Positions 1-5,326 of a DNA stretch of 5,431 nt are shown piece after piece (position 1 is the first letter of the stretch; each line of letters starts with the position of its first letter). Position numbers and translations under genes: made by a program. The DNA lies in the NCBI GenBank assembly GCA_004366195.1, contig SIRV01000142.1:1-5431 (forward strand), written 5' to 3'. The DNA is from Actinomycetota bacterium. GTDB lineage: Bacteria > Actinomycetota > UBA4738 > HRBIN12. A model generated the notes under the pieces. That model was not told the DNA's origin, ran no database searches, and saw only the letters and a list, made by a program, of their open reading frames with translations.

Positions 1-1200
1 GAGCCCATCGAGGCCTTCCTCTTCGAGGGCGAGGAGGAGACGGAGGAGGACGTCGGCCTCGCGATCCAGGCCGAGCGCGAACGCCCGCCGGCCGCCTACG
101 CCGAGCTGCCCACCCCGGAGGGGCCCGAGGGGGCTCCCTCGGAGGAGGACCTCGAGGCGGCGGCCGAGCACTTCGCGGCCTCCGTGCGGGACGAGGTCGT
201 GCTGGAGCCGACCACGACCGAGCCGGAGGCCCCCCTCGAGGAGCTGCTGGGCGCGGACGAGGAGGCGGAGGAGGGCCCCGAGCCCCCGCCCGTACGGACG
301 GTCCGCGTCGGCGGAGAGGGCCTCGGCGGCCCGAGCTGGCAGGAGCCGACGACGGTGGAGGTGGGGCCGGACCTCGCCCGCCGCGAGACCGGGCGCAACG
401 TCCAGCTCGCCTTCGTCACCGGCGTCCTCCTCGCGGCCGCCGCGCTCGGGAGCCTGGCGATCGGTCCGGCGCCCTTCGCGGTGCTCGCTGGGATCCTGGT
501 GCTGATCGCGCAGGGCGAGCTGTACTTCGCGTTGCAGCGGCGGCACTACCAGCCGGCCACCGCGCTCGGGCTCGTCTCCGGGGCCCTGGTGCTCGCCGCC
601 GGCTACCTCCGGGGGGAGGCGGCGATGCTGGCCGTCGCGGGTCTGGCCGTGGTCGCATCGTTCCTCTGGTACATGACGGTGCCGGAGTCGCATCGTCGCA
701 ACGTGGCCTCGAACATCGGGCTCACCGTGCTCGGCATCGTGTGGATCCCGCTGTTCGCGGGGTACCTCTTCGCGCTGCTCCAGCACCCCGACGGGCCTGC
801 CCTGGCCCTCGCGGCGCTCGGGCTCACGGTGGCTTACGACGCCGCGGCGTTCGCCGTCGGGTACTTCTGGGGGAGCCGGCCGCTCGCGGCCACGATCTCC
901 CCTCGGAAGTCCTGGGAGGGGGCGATCGGGGCCACGCTGGTCGCGGTGGCGGTGGCGATCGGGGTGGTGGCGCCCTCCGTGGATCTGCTGGAGACGATCC
1001 CGCGGGCCGTGGGGCTCGCCGTGGTCGTCGCGATCTTCGCGCCCCTGGGGGACCTCGCTGAGTCGATCGTGAAGCGGGACCTCCAGATCAAGGACATGGG
1101 GAGCATCCTCCCCGGGCACGGCGGGGTCCTGGATCGGATCGACGCGATGCTGTTCGTGGCGCCCGCCGCCTACCTCTACCTGCGACTGGTCCTGTCCTGA
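1..1200 (+). CDS. cdsA: Phosphatidate cytidylyltransferase (CDP-diacylglycerol synthase), 5'-partial
   Basis: Integral membrane enzyme that makes CDP-diacylglycerol from phosphatidate and CTP, the branch point for bacterial phospholipids. The frame is open from base 1, so the start lies outside the window; an internal GTG at 184 is in frame but the coding character extends upstream of it. Residues are counted from base 1. About 1-132 are rich in Glu, Pro and Ala with acidic runs, probably cytoplasmic and disordered. From about 133 the protein is hydrophobic, with some seven to nine membrane segments. S300-P-R-K-S-W-E-G307 is the conserved loop, and residues 355-381 match the CTP_transf_1 signature throughout: S-x-V-K-R, then K-D-x-G, then L-P-x-H-G-G and D-R-I-D. 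The catalytic domain is of normal size and ends naturally at TGA 1198-1200. dxr follows after 45 nt, the common cdsA-dxr-rseP order. Family assignment is very secure; the length and role of the acidic region are unknown. Confidence 0.96.
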   Translation, partial: EPIEAFLFEGEEETEEDVGLAIQAERERPPAAYAELPTPEGPEGAPSEEDLEAAAEHFAASVRDEVVLEPTTTEPEAPLEELLGADEEAEEGPEPPPVRTVRVGGEGLGGPSWQEPTTVEVGPDLARRETGRNVQLAFVTGVLLAAAALGSLAIGPAPFAVLAGILVLIAQGELYFALQRRHYQPATALGLVSGALVLAAGYLRGEAAMLAVAGLAVVASFLWYMTVPESHRRNVASNIGLTVLGIVWIPLFAGYLFALLQHPDGPALALAALGLTVAYDAAAFAVGYFWGSRPLAATISPRKSWEGAIGATLVAVAVAIGVVAPSVDLLETIPRAVGLAVVVAIFAPLGDLAESIVKRDLQIKDMGSILPGHGGVLDRIDAMLFVAPAAYLYLRLVLS

Positions 1201-1207
1201 CCGACGT

Positions 1208-1225
1208 TCCCCCGGTTGTCGGGGA
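1208..1225 (+). other. Small GC hairpin between cdsA and dxr
   Basis: CCCCG at 1210-1214 can pair with CGGGG at 1220-1224 around a 5-nt GTTGT loop, with one further T-A pair (1208/1225) if C1209 bulges out. No T-run follows; the next bases are GCGGGGG and then the putative -10 of dxr. It could slow transcription out of cdsA or simply be chance pairing in GC-rich DNA. Low confidence. Confidence 0.2.
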
Positions 1226-1232
1226 GCGGGGG

Positions 1233-1238
1233 TAATCT
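1233..1238 (+). promoter_or_regulatory. Candidate -10 box of a leaderless dxr promoter
   Basis: TAATCT fits the TANNNT pattern of actinobacterial -10 elements and ends 7 nt before the dxr ATG at 1246, so transcription would begin at or next to the start codon. There is no good Shine-Dalgarno sequence at normal spacing; the nearest purine run (GGGGG, 1228-1232) is 13 nt away. No clear -35 is visible. AT-rich bases are scarce in this region, which makes the match stand out, but it rests on a single hexamer. Confidence 0.45.
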
Positions 1239-1245
1239 TGCTCCG

Positions 1246-2403
1246 ATGCGGACGCTCATCATCCTCGGTTCCACGGGGTCGGTGGGGACCCAGGCTCTCG
1301 ACGTGGTCCGGCGCAACCCCGACCGGTTCAAGGTCGTGGGGCTCTCGGCCGGGTCCAACCACGAGCTGCTGATCGGCCAGATCCGGGAGTTCCTGCCGCC
1401 GTACGTCGCCATCGCCGACGAGGAGGCGGCCCGGGACCTGAAGGAGCGCCTCACGGGCACGCGCGGCGTCGAGATGTTCGTCGGGCCGGAGGCCGCCGAG
1501 CGCCTGGCGCGGGAGGTCGAGGCCGACATGGTGCTCAACGCCCTGGTCGGCTCGGCCGGCCTGGCCCCGACCCTCGCTGCGCTGGAGAGCGGGAAGATGC
1601 TCGCCCTGGCCAACAAGGAGAGCCTCGTCGTCGGGGGCGAACTCGTGATGGACCTGGTCAAGGGCGAGCCGGAGCGGCTCGTGCCGGTCGATTCCGAGCA
1701 CGCGGCCCTCGCGCAGTGCCTGCGGGGCGAGCGGCGCGAGGACGTGAAGCGCGTCATCATCACCGGCTCCGGCGGGCCGTTCCGGGGCTGGACCCATGCG
1801 GAGCTGGCGAAGGCCTCGGTGAAGGAGGCCCTCGCGCACCCGATCTGGCAGATGGGGCCGAAGATCACCATCGACTCGGCCACGCTCATGAACAAGGGGC
1901 TGGAGGTGATCGAGGCCCACCACCTCTTCGGCTTGGACTACTCGCAGATCCACGTCCTCATCCACCCCGAGGGGCTCGTGCACGCCATCGCCGAGTTCCG
2001 GGACGGCTCGATGATGGCCCAGCTCGCGCTGCCCGACATGAAGCTCCCGATCCAGCTCGCGCTGGCCTGGCCGGAGCGGCTGCCGACCGGCATCGGGCCG
2101 GTGCCCCTCACCGAGCGGCCGCTCACGTTCGAGCCGGTCGACCGCGAGGCCTTCCCCGCCATCGACCTCGCCTACCGCGTCGGGGAGCTCGGTCTCACGT
2201 TCCCCGCCGTGATGAGCGCGGCGAACGAGGTGGCCGTCATGGCGTTCCTGGAGGGCAAGATCCCGCTCACCGGGATCGTCGAGGTGGTGGCGCAGGTCGT
2301 GGACGAGCACGAGACCCCCTCGCCGGTGGTCTCGCTCGTGAGCCTGGAGCGGGCCGACGCCTGGGCCAGGCGTCGGGCGGCCGAGATCATCGAGGGCCGG
2401 TAG
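1246..2403 (+). CDS. dxr: 1-deoxy-D-xylulose-5-phosphate reductoisomerase
   Basis: Second enzyme of the MEP isoprenoid pathway: NADPH- and metal-dependent isomerisation and reduction of 1-deoxy-D-xylulose 5-phosphate to 2-C-methyl-D-erythritol 4-phosphate, in the cytoplasm. From ATG 1246 it is 385 residues, normal for the family. The start is chosen because the family begins directly with the dinucleotide-binding strand, here MRTLIILGSTGSVG; a TTG at 1216 would add ten unconserved residues. Visible motifs are G8-S-T-G-S-V-G14 (NADPH), N123-K-E-S126, the metal ligands D149 and E151 in VDSEH, the substrate loop GSGGPFRGW, H198-P-I-W201, and N216-K217 with E220, matching the N-K-x-x-E set of the E. 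coli enzyme (N227, K228, E231). The C-terminal helical domain is complete. It lies between cdsA and rseP, 7 nt before the latter, so the two are probably cotranscribed; a candidate leaderless promoter sits just upstream. No key residue is missing. Confidence 0.97.
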   Translation: MRTLIILGSTGSVGTQALDVVRRNPDRFKVVGLSAGSNHELLIGQIREFLPPYVAIADEEAARDLKERLTGTRGVEMFVGPEAAERLAREVEADMVLNALVGSAGLAPTLAALESGKMLALANKESLVVGGELVMDLVKGEPERLVPVDSEHAALAQCLRGERREDVKRVIITGSGGPFRGWTHAELAKASVKEALAHPIWQMGPKITIDSATLMNKGLEVIEAHHLFGLDYSQIHVLIHPEGLVHAIAEFRDGSMMAQLALPDMKLPIQLALAWPERLPTGIGPVPLTERPLTFEPVDREAFPAIDLAYRVGELGLTFPAVMSAANEVAVMAFLEGKIPLTGIVEVVAQVVDEHETPSPVVSLVSLERADAWARRRAAEIIEGR

Positions 2404-2410
2404 CGCTCGG

Positions 2411-3529
2411 GTGGCGGGCACCCTCGGCACGGTCGGGTTCTTCGTCGCGCTGGTCCTCGTGATCGTCGTCCACGAGGCGGCCCACTTCGGCGTGGCCAAG
2501 GCCTTCGGGATCAAGGTGACCGAGTTCTTCGTGGGCTTCGGCCCCCGGATCTGGTCCACCCGTCGAGGCGAGACCGAGTACGGCGTCAAGTGGATCCTCG
2601 CCGGCGGGTACGTCCGGATCGCGGGGATGAGCCCGTACGAGCGGATCGCCCCGGAGGACCTGCCGCGCACCTTCGGCGCGAAGCCGATCGGCCAGCGCGC
2701 TCTGGTCATCGTGGCCGGCCCCGCCACCCACCTCGTGCTGGCCTTCGTCCTGTTCGCGCTGTGGATCGGGCTCGTGGGGCGGCCGGTGCCGAACAGCCCG
2801 CTCATCGCGGCCGTCACGCCGCGCCTGGCGGGCGAGGTATCGCCGGCCGCCGCCGCCGGACTGCGGCCCGGCGACCGCATCGTGCGGGTCGGGGACCTGG
2901 TGGACCCGACGGACCTCGAGCTCGTCGCGTACACCCGCCGGCACGTCGGGGAGCCCGTCCGGTTCACGATCGAGCGGGACGGGCGGCGGTTCGACGTGAC
3001 GCTCACGCCGGTGCTCGCCACGGTGGCGGGCGAGAAGGTCGGACGGATCGGGGTGCTCCTCGAGGAGGCGCGCGAGCGCGCCGGCCCGCTGGGGTCCGTC
3101 GCCGGGGCCGTCGGGGTGACCTGGGGGTCGGCGGTGGAGACGGTGCGGAACTTCGCCCGGGTCTTCGGTCCCGAGGGGGTGGGCCGGGTGGTGGAGCTGC
3201 TGTTCACCCCGGAGCCTCGCACCGTCCACGACCCGACGAGCGTGGTCGGGATCGGCCGGGTGGCCGGCGCCACGGCCTCCAGCGGCCCGGGGGACCTCCT
3301 GTACCTCTTCGCCTACGTGAACGTGTTCATCGGCCTGCTGAACCTGATCCCGCTGCCGCCGTTCGACGGCGGGCACCTCGCGCTCCTCGCCCTGGAGAAG
3401 GTTCGCGGCCGCGCGGTCGACGCCCGGAAGGTCGTGCCGATCTCCGTGGCGGTGCTGGCCTTCTTCGTGCTGTTCAGCCTGTCGGTGATGTACCTGGACC
3501 TCGTGAAGCCGATCACGTACGCGCCGTAG
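2411..3529 (+). CDS. rseP: RseP/Rip1-type M50 site-2 intramembrane zinc protease
   Basis: Membrane metalloprotease of the site-2 family, which cuts substrates within the membrane, typically anti-sigma factors after a first cleavage. The 372-residue protein starts at GTG 2411, 7 nt after dxr. The first membrane helix (about 5-25) carries H21-E-A-A-H25, the HExxH zinc site with E22 as catalytic base. W61-I-L-A-G-G-Y-V68 is the conserved membrane-reentrant GGY motif. A second helix is at about 96-122. One PDZ domain spans about 128-205 (with LRPGDRIVRVGD). N311-L-I-P-L-P-P-F-D319-G-G includes the third zinc ligand, D319, in the family's NxxPxxxxDG motif, and a last helix lies at about 342-362. 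A single PDZ and this length fit the Gram-positive/actinobacterial form; E. coli RseP has two PDZ domains. HEAAH replaces the commoner HELGH but keeps the zinc ligands. No strong Shine-Dalgarno precedes it, suggesting translational coupling to dxr. Its substrate cannot be told from this window. Confidence 0.94.
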   Translation: MAGTLGTVGFFVALVLVIVVHEAAHFGVAKAFGIKVTEFFVGFGPRIWSTRRGETEYGVKWILAGGYVRIAGMSPYERIAPEDLPRTFGAKPIGQRALVIVAGPATHLVLAFVLFALWIGLVGRPVPNSPLIAAVTPRLAGEVSPAAAAGLRPGDRIVRVGDLVDPTDLELVAYTRRHVGEPVRFTIERDGRRFDVTLTPVLATVAGEKVGRIGVLLEEARERAGPLGSVAGAVGVTWGSAVETVRNFARVFGPEGVGRVVELLFTPEPRTVHDPTSVVGIGRVAGATASSGPGDLLYLFAYVNVFIGLLNLIPLPPFDGGHLALLALEKVRGRAVDARKVVPISVAVLAFFVLFSLSVMYLDLVKPITYAP

Positions 3530-3570
3530 CCTCCAGCGCCGGGTCGCGCCGGCGTCGTCCCCGTCACAAC

Positions 3571-3592
3571 TTCTCAACAGACGCCCAGCAGA
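3571..3592 (+). promoter_or_regulatory. Candidate OmpR/PhoB-type operator: two direct repeats 11 nt apart
   Basis: CTCAACAGA (3573-3581) and CCCAGCAGA (3584-3592) agree at 7 of 9 positions and begin exactly 11 nt apart, one helical turn. Tandem sites with 11-nt spacing are the usual target of winged-helix OmpR/PhoB regulators, and such a regulator starts at 3623. The repeats lie about 20-40 nt upstream of the putative -10 (3611-3616), overlapping where a -35 would sit, so autoregulation is plausible. The segment is also less GC-rich than its surroundings. Inference from pattern and position only. Confidence 0.4.
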
Positions 3593-3610
3593 GGGGCGAT
3601 ACGCCGCGGC

Positions 3611-3616
3611 TACGAT
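3611..3616 (+). promoter_or_regulatory. Candidate -10 box of a leaderless response-regulator promoter
   Basis: TACGAT fits TANNNT and occupies exactly -12 to -7 relative to the GTG at 3623, so an mRNA starting on the initiation codon is expected. There is no AGGAGG-like sequence at usable spacing. No convincing -35 is seen, consistent with an activated promoter using the repeats just upstream. Confidence 0.45.
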
Positions 3617-3622
3617 GGGGCC

Positions 3623-4330
3623 GTGGGTGGCCCGACGGTGCTCGTCGTCGACGACGAGGAGGCCATCGCCGAGGCGGTCCGGGCCCGGCTCGAGAGCGAG
3701 GGCTACGAGGTCCTCGTGGCGCTCGACGGACCGGAGGCGATCCGGCTCTGCGAGGAGCGACGGCCGGACCTGGTGGTCCTGGACCTCATGCTGCCCGGCA
3801 TGGACGGCCTCGACGTCTGCCGGGAGATCCAGCGCGAGCGCTGGGTCCCGGTGCTCATGCTCACCGCGCGGACGGAGGAGGCGGACAAGGTGGCCGGGTT
3901 CGCCGTGGGGGCGGACGACTACCTGACGAAGCCCTTCAGCCTGCGGGAGCTCGCGATGCGCGTCCGGGCGATCCTGCGGCGGGTGGAGCGGGCCGCGGCG
4001 CTCGCCGCGGCGGGCGAGGGGCCGCTCGAGCGTGACGGCCTCGCGATCGACCCGGGCAAACGACGGGTGACGGTGGACGGGCGGGAGGTGGCCCTCACGC
4101 CCCTCGAGTTCGACATCCTCCTCACGCTGGCCCGGGCGCCCGGCGTGGTCTTCACCCGCGACCAGCTGATGGAGCGGGTGTGGGGCTACCGCGACTACGC
4201 GGGCGGCCGCGTGGTCGACTCCCACGTCGCGCGCCTGCGGCGCAAGCTCGGCGACGACTCGGCCGACCCCCGCTTCATCCGGACGGTCCACGGCGTCGGG
4301 TACGCGTTCCGGGAGCACGAGGCGGCCTGA
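3623..4330 (+). CDS. OmpR/PhoB-family response regulator (REC plus winged-helix)
   Basis: DNA-binding output half of a two-component system, 235 residues, the standard size. The receiver domain (about 5-117) has the acidic pair D10/D11, the phospho-acceptor D54 (in VVLDLMLPGMDG), T81, the aromatic switch Y100 and K103 in TKPF, so it should be phosphorylatable. The trans_reg_C winged helix (about 134-231) includes LTPLEFDILLTLA, the recognition region with VVDSHVARLRRKLG, and the wing ending RTVHGVGYAF. The GTG at 3623 is chosen because the first beta strand (TVLVVDDE) follows within five residues and the TACGAT -10 sits six bases upstream; no better start fits in this frame. The gene is separated from rseP by 93 nt, so it probably has its own promoter and forms an operon with the kinase 1 nt downstream. 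The exact orthologue (MtrA, MprA, RegX3, PhoP or other) cannot be decided from this sequence. Confidence 0.95.
   Translation: MGGPTVLVVDDEEAIAEAVRARLESEGYEVLVALDGPEAIRLCEERRPDLVVLDLMLPGMDGLDVCREIQRERWVPVLMLTARTEEADKVAGFAVGADDYLTKPFSLRELAMRVRAILRRVERAAALAAAGEGPLERDGLAIDPGKRRVTVDGREVALTPLEFDILLTLARAPGVVFTRDQLMERVWGYRDYAGGRVVDSHVARLRRKLGDDSADPRFIRTVHGVGYAFREHEAA
4319..4322 (+). promoter_or_regulatory. Ribosome binding site of the histidine kinase
   Basis: GAGG lies within the last codons of the response regulator, with 9 nt between it and the ATG at 4332. It supports that start and translational coupling of regulator and kinase. Confidence 0.45.
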
Positions 4331-4331
4331 G

Positions 4332-5279
4332 ATGACGCTGCTGCAGCGCCTGCCGACGATCCGCGCCAAGCTCGGCTCGGTCATCGTGATCGCCGTCGGG
4401 CTCACGCTCGCCTTCGTCTACCTGATCCTCGGCTACGTCCTCCACGTCTTCCAGATCCGCGAGCACCTGTGGGAGCTGCTGTTCGCGGGGGCGCTCGGTG
4501 CGGGGATCGCCCTGGTCATCGCCCGATGGGTGGCACGGGGCATGACCCAGCCCCTCCGCGACATGGCGCGCGCGGTGCGGCGGATGGAGATGGGCGACTA
4601 CGGCCAACGGGTGCACACCGCGTCGGTGGACGAGGTCGGACAGCTCGCGCAGGCCTTCAACCGGATGAGCGCGGAGCTCGAGCAGGTGGAGCGCCTGCGG
4701 CGGGAGCTCGTGGCCAACGTCGGCCACGAGCTGAAGACGCCGATCTCGGCGCTCCGCGCGCACCTCGAGAACCTGCTCGACGGGGTCGAGCGGCCCGACC
4801 CGGAGACCCTCCAGGTGATGCTCGCGCAGTCCGAGCGCCTCGGGCGGCTGGTGGACCAGCTCCTCGACCTCTCGCGCCTGGAGTCCGGCGAGCTCCCGCT
4901 CCGCCGCGAGGAGGTCGCGCTCGCACCCCTCGTGGACGAGGTCCTCTCGGAGATCCGGGTCGCCCGCCCCGGCGCCGGGGTGGAGCTCGAGCGGCGGGTG
5001 GCGCCGGACCTCCCGCCGGTCCTGGCCGACCGCGAGCGGATCCACCAGGTGCTGTTCAACCTGGTCGACAACGCGCTCCGCTTCCCCGACGAACCTGCCC
5101 GGCACAAACTGCTGGACCTGATCGGCGATCTGGCCTTGTTCGGCGAAGACCTGGCCGGGCATATTGTGGCCTGCCGGTCCGGCCATACCCTCAACGTGGA
5201 ACTGGCCCGGCGTCTGGGACAGGGACGGCAAGCCATCGCCCGGCCGACTGCGACACGCGCCCTCTCCTGGGCCGCTTGA
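4332..5279 (+). CDS. Sensor histidine kinase, truncated in its ATPase domain and joined in frame to an LpxC C-terminus
   Basis: Sensor partner of the upstream regulator, starting 1 nt after its stop. Residues 16-38 and 49-68 are membrane helices separated by only about ten residues, so there is almost no extracellular domain. HAMP follows (about 69-120), then the HisKA H-box with phospho-acceptor H132 in NVGHELKTP and a dimerisation helix pair to about 185. The HATPase_c domain begins normally and reaches the N-box, N243-L-V-D-N247-A-L-R-F251. There the kinase ends: the G1 (DxGxG), F and G2 boxes are missing, and residues from about 252 on are LpxC, not kinase. A usual kinase of this layout would have roughly 90-100 more residues of ATPase domain. 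As written the product could not bind ATP or autophosphorylate. Real kinase sequence therefore spans about 4332-5087. The switch most likely reflects an assembly chimera; see the junction entry. Confidence 0.9.
   Translation: MTLLQRLPTIRAKLGSVIVIAVGLTLAFVYLILGYVLHVFQIREHLWELLFAGALGAGIALVIARWVARGMTQPLRDMARAVRRMEMGDYGQRVHTASVDEVGQLAQAFNRMSAELEQVERLRRELVANVGHELKTPISALRAHLENLLDGVERPDPETLQVMLAQSERLGRLVDQLLDLSRLESGELPLRREEVALAPLVDEVLSEIRVARPGAGVELERRVAPDLPPVLADRERIHQVLFNLVDNALRFPDEPARHKLLDLIGDLALFGEDLAGHIVACRSGHTLNVELARRLGQGRQAIARPTATRALSWAA
5073..5099. other. Chimeric junction between kinase and lpxC sequence
   Basis: Upstream of about 5082 the frame encodes a kinase N-box (NLVDNALRF). Downstream of about 5088 it encodes LpxC (DEPARHKLLDLIGDL). 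The shared piece, A-L-R-F-P-D-E-P, fits both families at its ends: kinases commonly have NALRF followed by T/S-P, and LpxC proteins have an F-x-(D/N)-E-x-x-RHK stretch. The exact breakpoint therefore cannot be placed within these bases. Codon choice changes here: glutamate is GAG in the kinase part I read but GAA in all three LpxC-part codons (5091, and in GED and VEL). Confidence 0.85.
5079..5279 (+). pseudogene. lpxC: C-terminal fragment of LpxC (UDP-3-O-acyl-N-acetylglucosamine deacetylase)
   Basis: LpxC is the zinc-dependent deacetylase of the committed step of lipid A synthesis in outer-membrane bacteria. Only about the last 65 of some 290-300 residues are present. In numbering of the fused frame, R257-H258-K259 and D262 match E. 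coli H238, K239 and D242 (H238 and D242 bind zinc), D266 matches D246, and H285 in the CRSGH motif matches the catalytic H265; spacing between all of them is identical to E. coli. The tail ends 30 residues after H285, a normal stand-alone C-terminus with no fused FabZ domain as in Bacteroidetes-type proteins. The N-terminal domain, including the HxxH-side zinc ligand (E. coli H79), is absent. The fragment is probably an intact gene in its source genome, cut by the join, rather than a decayed gene. Confidence 0.85.
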
Positions 5280-5326
5280 CCGGAGGTTCCGCTCCCGCAT
5301 CCCGCGACCATCATCCTGGGGTTGAC

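Noticed and set aside
184..186. GTG at 184 as the true start of cdsA
   Set aside because: The same frame is open back to base 1, with the same acidic composition upstream, and no clear Shine-Dalgarno supports this GTG.
1216..1245. TTG at 1216 as an upstream start for dxr
   Set aside because: It adds ten residues with no family counterpart; the ATG at 1246 begins exactly where Dxr proteins begin.
3536..3555. Possible rho-independent terminator after rseP: CGCCGG (3537-3542) and CCGGCG (3549-3554) pair around a 6-nt loop
   Set aside because: The stem is real on paper, but no T-run follows and such pairings are frequent in DNA this GC-rich. It may aid transcript ending but cannot be called.
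2590..4035. 481-codon plus-strand frame overlapping rseP and the regulator
   Set aside because: Arg/Gly/Ala-rich out-of-frame shadow spanning two real genes and the gap between them; no motifs.
2387..4405. 672-codon open frame on the minus strand across rseP and the regulator
   Set aside because: Low-complexity Arg/Asp/His/Pro translation typical of antisense frames in GC-rich DNA; it lies opposite two clearly recognisable genes and shows no family motif.
4332..5279. A genuine new kinase-deacetylase fusion enzyme
   Set aside because: Both parts lack essential pieces: the kinase has no nucleotide-binding G boxes, and LpxC has no N-terminal domain or first zinc ligand. The codon shift at the join also points to two sources.
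4275..5300. 341-codon minus-strand open frame opposite the kinase and lpxC fragment
   Set aside because: Antisense shadow: it crosses the chimeric junction unchanged, its composition is biased, and it has no recognisable domain.
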